Positions 23,901-36,456 of a stretch of 64,000 nt of DNA are shown here, piece after piece. Origin of the DNA: Tetrapyrgos nigripes (lineage: Eukaryota; Basidiomycota; Agaricomycetes; Agaricales; Campanellaceae); contig JAACJM010000018.1 of assembly GCA_013368315.1 (NCBI GenBank), forward strand, positions 186,001 to 250,000, written 5' to 3'. The notes beneath the pieces were generated by a model. The model saw nothing but the letters and a program-made list of their open reading frames with translations. It was not told the DNA's origin and ran no database searches. The stretch's first letter is position 1. Every line of letters starts with the position of its first letter. Both the position numbers and the translations under genes were made by a program.

Positions 23901-24931
23901 TCATGAGGGTTGGTTTACTTGTTGTAGATAGAAGTGTAGTTTTCAATAGAAAACTATTAAAATTCTCAATAACACACTCAATAAGGCTCCTTAAGTTTTG
24001 AAGGGGTCTCGTAGAGATAGCAAGGATTTTGGAGTAGTTTTAAGGGTATGATCTCAAGATGTCTATGAAGACCCACTTTTTCAGAGTAGACATAATGCCG
24101 CAATCGATCTTGTGTGTTGGTCCAATGGAAGTGTGTTAGGATATTGCGTTCTCAAGTAAAAACTCTATTCATCATACTTACCTGAGATGTCCGAGTAACC
24201 GGTCATCTGCACTTACCTTCGGTTCAACCCCAAGATTGTACTTTTCTTCGCATTTCCATTAGTTTCCTTTACTTTCTCTTTCTTTCCATGGAATCATGTA
24301 GAAACTTCTAGTACAAATGCAGTAATATTTAAAACCTGTAATTTAGTTACAAGAATCATCTATCATTCTATCTTAGTAGATGGAGTTTCACGACTAATCG
24401 CTACTTTGGAGCATAAAATTACGAAGTTAGAAAGATCCTACTGGTGATTCTGAAAAACCCGTTTACCGATACCATTGTCTTGGATGAGTGATCCAAATCA
24501 CTTCAATTTTCAAACTTTCTCCTTACGCAGTGAATGTACTATAACTACTGATTATTTTATTGACGTTGCAAACTTTACGGCTTAAAATATCGAGCTAGAA
24601 GCCATTGCTTGATTCTTCAACGGAAACACCAGTATATACATGATAAAGCCATATAGCCATGAGTAGCCACGGATAGAAGTAGGTGACTGTACGACTCCGG
24701 CGGGCGGTCCGTCTACTTCGGTCAATTACTAAATAAGGTTGGTTGCGCATTTATAGCTTCTGTCAAACTTCAATCAAACTTGAGGTCGCGTTTTCTTTCT
24801 TTCTCACTTCTCCTTCCGAAGGCATCCCACCTGCAAGACTCTAAAGCACTATTGCATCCACATATTGCCTGAAGCTACTCTCGGTACCACACTTCCGTGT
24901 AATAAACTCCCCCTCCTCCTCCGTGTTTACC
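23901..24931. other. Intergenic between PPOX copies B and C
   Basis: About 1 kb, AT-rich, no open frame of note. The first 300 bp read like a 3' region. The 100 bp before copy C are TC-rich and end in the shared ACCATGGG start context. Nothing else seen. Confidence 0.6.
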
Positions 24932-27900
24932 ATGGGTCAAACCTTCAATGAGATACCCCAGTCTCTCATTCCATGGATCAAGGAGCAGCATATTTTCTGG
25001 ATTGCTACTGCCCCGCTGAGCGAATCTGGACACGTCAATGTCTCCCCTAAAGGCATAGACGGAACGTTTCACGTTGTTGACGAGAGGACTATATGGTACG
25101 AGGATTTGACCGGAAGTGGTGAATGGTGAGCTCGTATAAGTCCAGGACACCCAATGCTGACGCAAATGCTAGGCGTAGAGAGTGTTTCTCATCTTCGTGA
25201 GAATGGTCGGATTACAATTATGCTTTCTGCTTTTGAGGGCCCGCCGAGGATTTGCAGGTTGTTTGGTACAGGTCAGTATTAGTTCCCACGCAATTGTCCA
25301 CCACAAAAATTGACGGACCAATATACGCTGAGATCTTGTCTGATTTTCAGTATTTTGTGTGTCCGAAAAATGCCACAATATATTAGGGAGACGGATGATA
25401 TTTGAGCGTATATCGGGAATATACCGAGGCCGCTTTGCAATATATCGTGAGCGGAAAAAGTATTGCAAAGTGAGCAAAGTTTTCTAAAGTGAGCAAAGTA
25501 CTGCGAGATAAGGGAAATTTCGAGAAGTGTACAAAGTCTTGTGAGACGAGCGAAGTATTGAACGAAGTACCAAGCAGTTCGTCAATGCTATTCATAAACC
25601 AGAGTCCATATCCCAAATGATCAAATTTCATATATTCATTTACTAAGATACAGTAGCTACTGAGAATAGCGACACCAACTCTACCAAGACAAACAGACTG
25701 TTGTATATGATTATATGACTCACAGCAGCGCACCCTCTGTAGACGGATATACATCCACTCTGTAATGTTTTTGGATGAGATAGACTGACGACACAAGAGT
25801 CAAAGGGAACACTCACGAAAGCATGACGGGAGCAGAGAACTAGATACGGAAGGAGGGACTTGTAAGATTAAAGACACTGAGCGGAGTGAAAGAATGACTC
25901 ACCGCAAACTGAAGAAGCAGCTATATGCGTGATATTCCGGTCATTGCACATTGGTGGTCTGGAGGGTTTGACATTACAAGGTCAGAAAATGTGCATAGGG
26001 TTGAAGGGAAGTGGCAACAACACTGTCAACAATGAGGGCGGGAAAAATAATTAAACTGGGCATCAGACGAGTAAGGGAGGACGTACTGACACACGTAAGC
26101 AGGAAACTAGGATCGCCTTGGTGGATAAAGCATACTCGTTGCTGTAGGATGCATGAGTGAATATCCAAAGGCAAAGACAAAAGGCGGGAACACAAAGACG
26201 CAAGAGGATCATCACCAAAGGCAATGACGGAAAGCCAAAAACAAAGGGAAAGTAACTAACAAAGATGGCGAAACTCACCAGCAAGATGATGGATGAATGT
26301 GAACCGCTAACCCTCTCAGTCCAACTCCAACTGCCGTTTCTCTGAATCCTCCAAATCAGTTTTAGGAATGACAGCTCAAATCCATAGAAGGGGGTGGATC
26401 TACAGAGGAGGGTGAGTAGGAAGGCAACGAAGATGAGCCAGAAAGCTCACCATAAGCCTACCACACGTTCGGACTGAAGGGTGAGCACTGTGTGGGTCAT
26501 TGAGTGGGAAGGAGAGTCGGAGAGACAGGAAAGACAGGTCGGAAGAAGAAGGAAGGGAACGAGGACTCGAAGAATGGTGGTGGTGAAGAAAGAAGTTGAC
26601 GCGTTGACGCGTCGCCCAGTTTTGGGCGGTATTTAGCGGAGTTTGAAAATTACGCGTTCCAAAGCTGATGCCAAACAAAGCGCAAATAAGTGCTCATCGC
26701 TGAAAACCAAGTGCATACATACAGCCTGAAAACGTTCACCCTGCTGGCCTGCACGGGGTAGAAAGTAAGTAATTCGATAGTCAAGGCTATGACAAGACAC
26801 CGCCGACATTGAAGGAACTTGTCCTACCATCAAGAGCCGGTGGTAGTAAGCCGGATTTGCTCTCAATGTTCATTGCAATGCGTTGATGGGTGAATGCACA
26901 TATGTTAGGTTACTGAATGTATCATTCGCGTTGATGGCAACGGTTGGTTCTGGGTTGAACTGTGCATGCTGCCCCTTCCAGTATTACTCTAGGAAAGTGA
27001 TATATAGGTCACACTATTGAGAATGTATCTACAAAACTTCAGCAATACATCGACCCTTTTTCAGTACCCTGAAAATGACTCAAAACTTCCCCAAAGTCAT
27101 CCCAATACTCCTCCAATACCCCTCCAAAATTTGACCCTATCTGCGATACTTCACAAAACGACCCAAAATATCGCAAAATATTACCCTGCTTTGCAAACCA
27201 TCGTAAATCGGGCCAAGGTATCACCAATCCTTCAATGATACTTTGACAGAATATTACCCTGTTTTAAAAGCGGCCAATATTTCATTGTATATTGGTCTGT
27301 TTTTCAATAGTTTGCTCTGTCAATTTTTGTGGTGTCAAAAGAATCTTACTAACATGAAGACTATGGGGCATAGGCACCGTCTATGAGTTTGGAACACCTG
27401 AATACGAAGAGCTTTTGCCTATTGAAAAGCGACACCATGGGTCGAGGGCTGCAATTATGGTAAAGATTCACAGAGTTGGAACGGTGAGTGACACATCCGT
27501 CAACCCAAACGCTTTTCACTAACACTCCTCCGTCTCCCGTTGTGATGAAGTCCTGCGGCTATGGCATTCCTTTCTACGAATACAAGTACCCACGAACTAG
27601 ACTTGACAACCTCAACAGAACCTTTGAGAAGTTTGACGTCGCCCACGAAAGCGAATGCCCTGCGGACTTTAATCCAGAAAACCCTCCTGAAAATGGGTTG
27701 AGGTGGATTTGGAATCAATGGAACCTTACCAGTGTCGATGGTCTGCCTGGATTGCTGTACGCCCCAAAGCAGAAGCTGGGCCCCAGAGATGATCTTAAAC
27801 ACGAGCCAGCAACGATGTTTAAGAGCAATAACTCCAAAAACGTCGCTCCAGATGTGAGGCTCGCAAACAAGAAGCCTTCGAGCTTGTTGGATACGAAGCT

Positions 27901-27991
27901 TTGTATAGGAATATTCATTGGTTTTGCTATGGCGGTGGTATCTTTGCGTATGATGCAATCATCTTCAATACTAGTACTAAATACACTTTAA
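24932..27991 (+). CDS. PPOX-like FMN-binding split-barrel protein, copy C
   Basis: Exons 24932-25118, 25173-25271, 27374-27483 and 27551-27991 give 278 residues (MGQTFNEIP start; FWIATAPLSESGHVNVSPKG; IWYEDLTGSG; PPRICRLFG; TVYEFGTPEYEELLP; SCGYGIPFYEYKY; C-terminal hydrophobic IGIFIGFAMAVVSLRMM). The coding sequence is uninterrupted and splice sites are canonical. The oddity is intron 2, 2,102 bp against 56-120 bp in the other copies, because it contains an inverted-repeat-bounded insertion (25299-27334). If the intron is still removed the gene is functional. An upstream in-frame ATG (24923) exists, but the shared start is at 24932. Its stop is 28 bp from the 3' end of the convergent DUF6533-type gene, so the transcripts may overlap. 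Confidence 0.85.
25299..27334. mobile_element. Inverted-repeat-bounded insertion inside intron 2 of PPOX C
   Basis: Left end CACCACAAAAATTGAC (25299-25314) is mirrored exactly at the right end (27319-27334). A second matching block, GACCAATATAC, lies directly inside the left arm and, inverted, about 18 bp further in at the right (near 27290-27300). Inside the left end are several GCAAAGTGAGCAAAGT-like repeats (25455-25565). The interior has no transposase frame. The 2-bp TC on both sides could be a target duplication but is too short to be decisive. Probably a non-autonomous DNA transposon of about 2.0 kb. Confidence 0.7.
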
Positions 27992-28019
27992 ATTAGTATA
28001 ACTTACAATACATAGATTA

Positions 28020-29690
28020 TTACTGCCCCCAATGCGTAGACATCTCCGTATCATGAGAACCTTGAACATCAGCTCGATCTGCAAACCTGACGGTTTCCAG
28101 TTCCCTGCGGATATAGGATGTCGTTGCAAACGTTCCTCCCTCACGCTTGCGCTCATGCTCAGCTCTCAAATCGAGGAGCATACGATTCCCTAGAACGGAT
28201 AGTGCGGAAAGGGTTAGGGAGTTTAACACCGACGTCAGTGTTTGCTATTTGAGATGACGAATCAGCCTCAAGCATCTTTCTGAAGCAAAACTTGAGCAGA
28301 CCCACCTCCGGGTTGGCAAACAGAACGGCGCTAGCAATGTAGAAGACGAACATCCTGCAAGAGAGGAATGAACATCAAAGTTGTAGGAAGAGAGAGAGAC
28401 AAATTCGGCTTACGATCCAAGATACAGCAGTGTATTTCTCAAAACGAGCTCGATCAGATTTGAAGTGAACTGACTACGATTTTTCAGATATAACCGCAGT
28501 TGATTCGCTACCAGACCAATAGTGACGGTCTCATAAACCATAATTGGGATCCTGTCCGTAAAAATCGACAATGACTTGGTCTCGAATGACGCGTTACATA
28601 CCAGAATGTCCATAAATTTTGCAAAGCTACGGATCTTGTGCATCGGCCTGGAATTCTCGGTGATGGAGATGAAGGCGGTGAAGCTAAATATAACAGGCTG
28701 AGGGATATCAACGTTGTAGGAAAGCAGACTATCGACGTACTTTTGGCGCGTATGATCGAAAGCTTCGCTATGACTACCAAAGAGGTGACCATACCCGCTA
28801 CTGTGAGTACCTGCAGCACCAAGAGCGGATACCGTACTTTCTTGGCGTGACTGTATAAAGCAGACACACATAGCCATACTATGCTTTCTGTGACTATCAT
28901 GTGGAAGAGACCTAAAAGGATATAAAACAGAATTAGGTAGGTAAAAGTGTGTAAAGATCTGACTTACTAGTTGCGACTAGCCAATTCGCCAAGACAAATC
29001 GACCTGAAATAGCGCTGAGGTTATGGAGACCGTGGTTGATGCTTTCAAAGACATACAACTACCAAGGAAACGAGATTGATGCTGGGATACAATGCACAGA
29101 ATCTGTGACACTTACAACTGAACAATTGTCAAGGGTACTCGACGAGATGCAAGCAATGGGCTAGACTCACATTGGTAGACACGTTAGTCCCGACGTGTCC
29201 TAGGTTATCATGAGCTCAGTTGGTTCATTGCTTCGCATGAATCCCTCCTCACCGTAAAGAGTCACGACTGACTCAACAAAAATAAGATAACGATTCTAGA
29301 TATGAATAATCAGTAAACCAAGTGAATTTGATCAAGGACAACTTACGATGAAGAACAATCCCGTTGTCCAATTTTTTGGCTTTTTCTATAATGATATTGA
29401 GTCTAGACAGGAAAAGAATTGTTCCGACCTATTCGCGTACCCAGATCAGTCTGTACTAAGGAACACTTTGAGGCTTGGCTTCTGTACAAACAAATTTAGT
29501 GACTCACCTCTTCACTGAACGTCAAAATGTAGTCATAAAAAACCAGAGCCAGCCCTGCAACTATACGAATTTGAAATCTCGTTGAAAATTAGAACAATGA
29601 AGACCAGAGCTGTTTTGACTGACAATCCAGACACCCGTGTAGTTGGAACGCGTACATGACCTTCTCCAGTGCCGCTGCGTCTGAGCTCAT
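28020..29690 (-). CDS. DUF6533-type multi-pass membrane protein
   Basis: Minus-strand gene with many short introns. The start is taken at 29690 (MSSDAAALEKVMY); an in-frame ATG at 29798 would add 36 residues. The second exon reads AGLALVFYDYILTFSEE, the hallmark of the DUF6533 domain of basidiomycete membrane proteins. Later exons give VTESIVWLCVSALYSHAKKV, a helix ending VTSLVVIAKLS, IMVYETVTIGLVANQLRLYL, MFVFYIASAVLFANPE and VLGNRMLLDLRAEHE, ending at 28020. Six or seven membrane segments are expected. Function is unknown for the family, and a receptor-like role is only speculation. The last 300 bp and the neighbouring PPOX C tail have a diverged duplicate at 39531-39942. Confidence 0.78.
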
Positions 29691-31335
29691 ATTGGGTCTT
29701 CGTAGTGGGAAGGCAGGAAGGTCGTCTATGATGGGAGATGTCCAAGCAAAAGTCAGTGGTCGAGACGTGATTATATGCGAGGCGCGGGGCCGCAACAAGT
29801 TTACTCCGCCTCCGCTGGACTTACCGCAGTTGATCAGGATCTTTTACCATTATGATTGAGGTGTTTTGATGGGCGCCACCGCTGATCGCGAGACCGTTTA
29901 CGGTTGCCCATCGGGATAAGGTCAAGTTTGACTTGGATTGTCGACTTCTTTCCCTTAGCCGACACCTGCTTTCGGGGTCCTGGCACTTCGTGGCTGGACT
30001 TGGTCCATGGACGATGTATCAACTAGCAGGCTCCTTACGACTCCGCTACTGTTAATTAGTTACTGCACTCAACATGTATCTATACATACCTCTTTGGCCA
30101 ATTCTGAAGCTCGTACCAATTTCCTTACAGATTCAGACTTCCATTCAGAATCTGTGCTCCCTTTCGCAAACATGCGTGGGAATCTCCAGATTTTGAAGAC
30201 CGGAGGTTTCCAAATTGGGAACATTTGAGTCGGTTTGACATTTACGCGGTCGCAAGTCCATCCTCTTGTTGTTCTATAGTCATTGTTTGTGCTCTAACGA
30301 CGACCGTCTTCTGTCGCTTTCAGACCTGGAAACCCAAAAATGAGCCTATAACACTGGTGTATCTGCTTAGCTTTTTTCCTGCTGATTTTCGCGTATGGAA
30401 TATCTGCATAGTATGCGATGGAGAAAGAGCAAGATTGAAGATGGCAAGAACCTAACACATATGTAGACATGGGCAAGAGATAAATGCAGTATGAATCCAA
30501 CGCAAAAAGACGGGAATAGCAAACGAAAAACACTGCAAATTGTTACAAAAAACTATATTGCCGAGATTCATGGCGCTGACGTCGGTGTTTGGTTCGGAGG
30601 AGTCCTATTTACTGATGACTTGGACGCAGCCTGCTTTGACAACAAGGATGGGCATGGTCATTACGTTCGCGCCCATGGTCTCTGTCTCCGTCTCGTTCAT
30701 GCATTCCTCCTGAACCTTGTCACGCGCCTTGATACGCGCCACCAATTGCCGTTCCCACTACACCTTCCTTTCCAGTCGTTCGCTCGCTATCGTCTCGCGG
30801 GTTATTCCAGTGGGATTTTTTAAGTATCTAGCTAGCTATTGTCTTGCTGGATATTCCCTCCTCCCGAGTCCTCCTCTAAATGAAGCATTGGGATTAGGAA
30901 AAAATGAAATGGCTATAAACCCGCCCTGCCAAGTAATTACACGGATATATCATTTGGCGAGGGTATCATATGCTTAGTATTGTAAAGTAGCATCGGTAGC
31001 CCTTGTAGGTGTGCTACGTAGTGCTATTAGACCTCAGTGACATGTCCCTGTATCTTTGTATGTTATAAACTCTGATCGTGATAGACGACCAATTCCGCTA
31101 AACTTTTGAAGACAATTCTATCATCCTTTCGATACTATCCTTGTGTCATAGGTACGAGAACAACATTAAATCTTTATTAGTTAAGTAGTAAACAGATAGA
31201 GCAGAGAGATACAAATTGTCTAACCAAGTAGCTTATGAATATCTGCACCGACAGCGTGCAAGCCCTCCCTCAGACACTGTACCTGATACCTGAGGCCTAC
31301 ATTCTCAATCAACAACTCTGTTCTTTTCCTTTGCA
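29691..31335. other. Gene-free interval
   Basis: No supportable gene. The longest frame (30491-30823, plus) has no family resemblance and no splice partners. This interval is the transition from genic DNA to the transposon block that follows. Confidence 0.5.
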
Positions 31336-32578
31336 CTATCCTGTTCTGACTCCACTTGCTTCAAAGACAGTGTAAACCCACATATGCTCATTGTACAACT
31401 TCTTCGTGAGGGATGAGATATGATTGTCATGCTGGGTTGTAGGAGAAGACTGTGGTGGTAAGTCTGTTTTGACAGGTGTTGGTGTATTCAAGTCAGTTTC
31501 TGTTTGAGACACGAGTTTACTGAAGGCCAAAGCTGAGGAAACATAACAGAAGAAGGTGATATGACACATACAGCAGAGGCTTGAAGGGACTTGGCAGATT
31601 AGAGTCAGTTTCAGTCACAGACCCAGGTTCACTTCAGGTCAAAGTCACTGAGAAACTTGATAACGGTGAGAGAAATGTGGTACTTACACATGAGGCTTGA
31701 AGGGACTTGGCGGATTGGAGTCAGTTTCAGTCACAGATCCAGTTGCTGAGAAACATGATAACGGTGAGAGAAATGTGAAACATACACATGAGGCTTGAAG
31801 GGACTCAGTGGATTTGAGTCAGTTTCTGTGACAGACTTGTGCTTGCTAGAGGCCAGGGTATTGGAACATCAAGATACATTGGCAGAATAAGAGATGAGAA
31901 TTGTACAGTTGAGGTTTGAAGGGGCTTGGCAGATTTGAATCAGTTTCTGTCAGAGACCCAGGTTCGCTGGAGGTGAGAGAAGTTTTCATAACATGAATAA
32001 AGAAGAAAATAAGAAACGTATGCAGGTAGCACAGTTGTACCATCAAGATTGAAAGTTTTCTCTACCTCGGAGCACTCATTCTTCATAGCACTACAAAAGG
32101 GTGGCATGAGGCTAATTATAATGCAAGGAGTTAACATACCATCTTGGTGAAATCAGAAAATGAGTAGAGAACTCGGCTTCCTGTTTTACTCAATAGTAGG
32201 AAGGGTTGGTTGTGTGGACATCTGGAGACTGTGATGAGGCAATGTATTCAACACTGGTATCAGATGATTGAGAATGAGGAATTTGCCAAAAGCAAAAGAC
32301 ATACAGAGTTCTCCACCTTTTCAGGGTAGAACATGAGCTGGTAGGCTGAGCCAGCAAGGATTCTCATTGTTGTTTGGTGGTGGTCAGAGACAACATGGGC
32401 CCAGCATTAACTGGTAACCTTGGGCAGGAAATTTGACATCTGTGGCAGTGCTAGATGGTGCATGAGTCAGCTGTGTCAGAATAGGACAGAAAAGGGCCCC
32501 ATGTTTGTGGTATTCTGAAGGCATCAGTGCAGTACACATGAAACTGGTAGCATTGTCATCTACCTAGATACAAAAGTA
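31336..32578 (-). CDS. Hypothetical exon-repeat gene fragment in the TE block
   Basis: Minus-strand pieces with exon character: AMKNECSEVEKT-like (near 32090), SQSSDTSVEYIASS (near 32260), TMRILAGSAYQLMFYPEKVE (near 32350), MPSEYHKHGALFCPILTQLT (near 32500), then five similar short exons, then a final stretch LPPQSSPTTQHDNHISSLTKK ending at 31336. The five repeated exons each encode about 18 residues of the form VTETDSNxPSPFKP and are separated by intron-like sequence with CTCAC/GTATGT-type borders. I recognise no family. It follows the stop of the Plavaka-type transposase fragment on the same strand and may be a second reading frame of that element or an independent relic. A single continuous model could not be built. 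Confidence 0.35.
31465..31980 (-). repeat. Five tandem exon-intron units of about 105-120 bp
   Basis: The core GGCTTGAAGGGACTTGGCAGATT-like block, followed by GAGTCAGTTTCAGTCACAGA, recurs at about 31577, 31692, 31790 and 31910, with a weaker fifth unit at 31472. On the minus strand each translates to VTETDSNxPSPFKP. Between them ATAACGGTGAGAGAAATGTG is repeated, so the intron parts were duplicated with the exons. Confidence 0.75.
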
Positions 32579-34940
32579 CTACTTTTTATGCTGTTTTGAT
32601 GGAGGCAGTCCATGACCACGAATACGCTGTATCTCTCTTTCCTTCTCTAGCTGGGGTTCGTGTCGGAGTAGAATAAAGTCACAGGTCTTGAGGTAAGGGT
32701 TCACATGAAAAGTTTTGCATTTGTTGAGCACGTTTTCGGAGGTCCAAGTTGGATCAATTTTGGTGCTGAACTGAGGAATGAGGTGACAAGTCTGCATGAT
32801 ATTGCTGACTGGAATGACAGACGAGCTTTGATAACTCCAGTCATGAGCATAGGAGACAGCATACATTCCAAGTGAGTTGGAGTACTTGGCAAAAGATGTG
32901 AACCAATTGACAAATGTGAGCAGGCCAGGACAATCAGACTCAGAAATGGAGCCTGGAGGTAACTTGAAGAGAAGATGAACTCTTCCAACATGAAGACCTG
33001 TATTAATAGATGCCTAGTCAGAGAGGATAATATGAAACAATTTGGTAGTGCACCATCAAGAGGTCCCTTAGTACTATCCCTTTCATATTGCCTTGCAATA
33101 ACTATACTCATCTGTGCTCCTTTACCAGGTCTAAGCCCCTTCTCAGTCAATTTGGCTGAAATGGTATCCCAATCATCTTCAGTGTTTTCATCTTCTAGTA
33201 TCCTTGACAGCTGGATACAAGCAGTCTTGTATACAGGTATGCATACACTCCCAGAATTTTGAAGGAATGCATAGGAGTGAGCACCAGTTGAGAAAGTCTT
33301 CAAGATACCACTGGAACCATTCGCTGCAGTGATACAGTAGCAGACAGTCAAAGTCACCCAGTTTTATTGTTGCTGATTTTGAGTTTTTAGCCCCAAAATA
33401 ATACTGGAATCATGCTCAGCTCATCGAGATATGTTGAAAAACGATTTATCCAGATTTTTCCCATGAGGATTTCCATTTGGCCAAATTTTTTGACCTTTTC
33501 AACAATGCATTGTACCTCTTCTGGCAATCCAGGAGCAATGTTTTGTACTAAAAGTACAATTATTGACTGTTGAAGTTCAAATATTGATGATCCATTCAAA
33601 GCAATCCTTGTCAGGACTTTCTGTATGGTGCAACTTTGAGGAATTTTTTAAGTGATATCAACTTGTGGAATTGTCAATATTTTGACAGAATCATAACCAG
33701 CTCATCAAAAGGAGTTGATTCTGCATTTTCCCAAGGTTTTTAAAACTCATTTTACTGTTCAGCCAAAATTATGGGGTGCATACCACCTTAAATGGCATCT
33801 GGCACCTGAATGGCTTGATAGATTTGCTTCAAAATATTACTGGAATGCCCTCTCAACAAGATCTGTTGATTGCGTGTATGCTGGTCCCTGGGAAAAAGGT
33901 TCAACTAAATTGGGTGACTTTGACTGTCCGCTACTGTAGTCATTCTGGATAGAGTCAATGGTAGTGGTAGAGAAGGGAGGTTTTTTAGTGTGGGTATATT
34001 GAGGCCTGCTGTCTCCATCATCATCATCAATGTCCTTGGCAACAGCAGGCTTCCCATATTCTGGAATAGACCACTGCAGATATGAGTCAAAGGTATGTAT
34101 ATTGTCGTGTCATTGTAACCAACTCGTCATTTGGGGTGTGAAATCTCTGTGGTTTGATGCTCTGTATCCTTCCTTGGCATAATCAATGTGCAGGCATTCT
34201 GTATTTTCTGTGTTGAACCTGTCGGCAGTCCAGGATAGTGTGATACATTGTGTAGCTTGCTGATATTGAAGGCATCCTGTACTTCAAGGCTGATGAAAAC
34301 TTGTTTGGCTTTATGGAATTTGGTCCAAGCCTCGTCCATTGCAGTGATTGTCTCATTGCATGAGTTTTGAAATGGACACAAAACATGAAATCAAGGTAGT
34401 GTACTGCTTCCAAGACCTGTACTTCAGCTATTCCATCTAACATCCTGAGGAATGTCTTCACAAGAGCCATATGCTCTGTTCCAGTCCACTGGGACATGCA
34501 GGAAATCCCTTTGCTGAAGTGCCGCAGGGCTGGGTGATGTATCATTGTACTGTAGCATGCATCAATTTCCACTTCCGACACCTTGGTGCTCGCTATAGCC
34601 CATGAGCTATGTGATCACCAAAGAGGCCTTTGCGGAGCTGATGAAGGAGGTCCAGGGTCATACACTGGAAAATATTGCAGTGGGGAAAGTCATGCCAAAA
34701 CAGAGTGACTGCATGAAGACTCTGTGCCTTGAATCCTGTAGGCTTCAATCCATGCAGCTGAGCCCAGAGAAGGTTCAGAGTCTTCTTGGGATCACGAAGA
34801 AGACTTGTAATAAGTTCACCTTGTTGTTCTGGAGAAACTGTGCATATGGGACAGCTATTCTCCTTGCAGCAGCAGATTAAGCAATATACACAGCTAGGAT
34901 GGTATAGACATGGTGCTCAAAGCCATCTGCACACATCATT
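32579..34940 (-). mobile_element. Plavaka-type (CMC superfamily) transposase fragment
   Basis: On the minus strand successive pieces follow the order of Plavaka-like transposases of mushrooms: MMCADGF...YTILAVYIA, CPICTVSPEQQGELI, LFWHDFPHCNIFQCMTLDLLHQL (near 34680), GISCMSQWTGTEHMALVKTF (near 34490), a helix continuing LDFMFCVHFKTHA, VQDAFNISKLHNVSHY (near 34240), then VGRVHLLFKLPPGSISESDCPGLL-type text (near 32930) and PVSNIMQTCHLIPQFSTKID ending at 32579. There are several frame changes and the N-terminal catalytic part upstream of 34940 is missing. The sequence is CpG-poor. Inactive fragment. Confidence 0.75.
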
Positions 34941-35361
34941 TTGAGTCTCCCTAGTCTGCTATTTTGTCACCCCTACATAGATTAAATACACTTGTTATCA
35001 ATACTTGTTTTCATACCACTGCTGTCTAAGTGTACTGACTGTGAAATATTACTGTAAGTATCCTTATTTGCCTGCTGTCAAACTTGTTGACTGCAAAACC
35101 CATCAACAACATCTCAGAACATATCACAGAAGTCCATCACTTAATACATGAGCCACTGCAAATCCACCAATCACCTCTATTCAATTATACTCTAAGCCAA
35201 TCACATCCCTCAGACATCAGCTACATACCCTGGATTAACCCCTATCTGTTTGTCTGATCATTGAGCTGCCTAACAGTCTCGTTAGTTATTCAGGCATAAG
35301 TACTTAATCCTTTGTATTACCTTTGTACACGTCCTAACACAAGCAAATCAGTTCTGACACT
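34941..35361. other. Unassigned spacer between two element fragments
   Basis: AT-rich, no coding potential. It lies between the truncated Plavaka-type transposase and the truncated copia element, and may be part of either or of an unrecognised LTR. I found no TG...CA segment with a matching target duplication. Confidence 0.4.
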
Positions 35362-36281
35362 GGAATTTTTGTTCATAAGGCAAATAATGGCGTCTATGTT
35401 GATGATGCTCTATTCTGTGGAGCAGATAAAAACCTTGTACTGCAACTCAAGGCCAAATTCATGAAGAAATGGGAATGTAGGGATCTTGGCAATGCCAACA
35501 TTGTCAAGAGAGGCAGCAAGATCTATTTAGATCAGTGCACTTATCTTAACAAAGTTTTAGAGCGATGTCAAATGCAAAACATGAAAGCTTCTGTGACACC
35601 TCTTTACCAACCAGAACCCAACAAGTTATTGGTTCTCTACTTTACATAATGTTAGGTACTCAACCCAACATTGCCTTTGCAGTCACAAAAATTGCACAAT
35701 TTGCAGCAAACCCTACATTGGAACACTTAAACAAAGCAAAATACATCTGCCAATATCTAATTGGTACAAAAAACTATGCTCTTGTGAATGATGGTTCAAG
35801 TAGGGAAGGTTTATCTGCTTATACAGACTCTGATTGGGCATCAGACCCGAACACTCGTTGTTCTCAAACTAGTTACTTCTTACAACTAGCCAGAGGAATA
35901 TTTAGCTGGATGTCTAGAGCTCAACACACAATTGCACTCTCTTTGACAGAAGCTGAATACATGGCTCTTAGTGATTGTAGTTGCCAAGTCATTTGGACTT
36001 GTACACTCCTTAGTGAAATCAGATTTGATCTAGGAACTATACCAATCTACAGAGATAATCAAGGATCTATCTTCATTGCATCAAACACTGTTACAGAGAG
36101 ATGCTCCAAACACATTGATATTTGGTTTCATTATATCCAACAATGTATTAATAAAGGATCTGTTAAACCCTATTTCATTGACAGGAATGACAATCTCACA
36201 GATCTATTCACTAAGAATCTTGGACGACAGAAGTTCGAAAAGTTCAGAAATCAACTTGGACTTCAATTCTATACAAGTTAA
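35362..36281 (+). mobile_element. Ty1/copia retrotransposon, 3' pol fragment (RT end and RNase H)
   Basis: The first in-frame piece contains VYVDDALFCG, the reverse-transcriptase YVDD box, then LKAKFMKKWECRDLG. After a frame shift near 35600 a 238-residue frame runs VIGSLLYIMLGTQPNIAFAV, YTDSDWASDPNTRCSQTSYF, SLTEAEYMALSD and DLFTKNLGRQKFEKFR, the typical copia RNase H order. The gag, protease, integrase and most of the RT are absent, so the copy is 5'-truncated and broken. The 3' LTR follows at 36457. Confidence 0.9.
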
Positions 36282-36456
36282 AAAATGGTCATCTCAGTTA
36301 ACAGAGTTCAAGGAGAAGCAAATTTGTATCAATTTGTTGGTCCAAATTTGTTATACGCATCCTCAAAACTCATCATCCAAGTTGTATTCATTCACAGCTG
36401 CTTACTAGCACCAGCCTATGCTTACATGCACTAGGGTGCTGCTTAGCAAAGGGGAG

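Noticed and set aside
30491..30823. 110-codon plus-strand frame
   Set aside because: No motif, start context or neighbouring exons; lies in TE-border DNA.
33715..33939. 74-codon plus-strand frame (LKWHLAPEWLDRF)
   Set aside because: Antisense to the Plavaka-type transposase region and without family support.
34990..35340. Possible LTR (TGTTATCAAT...CCTAACA)
   Set aside because: TG...CA ends can be drawn, but there is no target duplication and no second copy.
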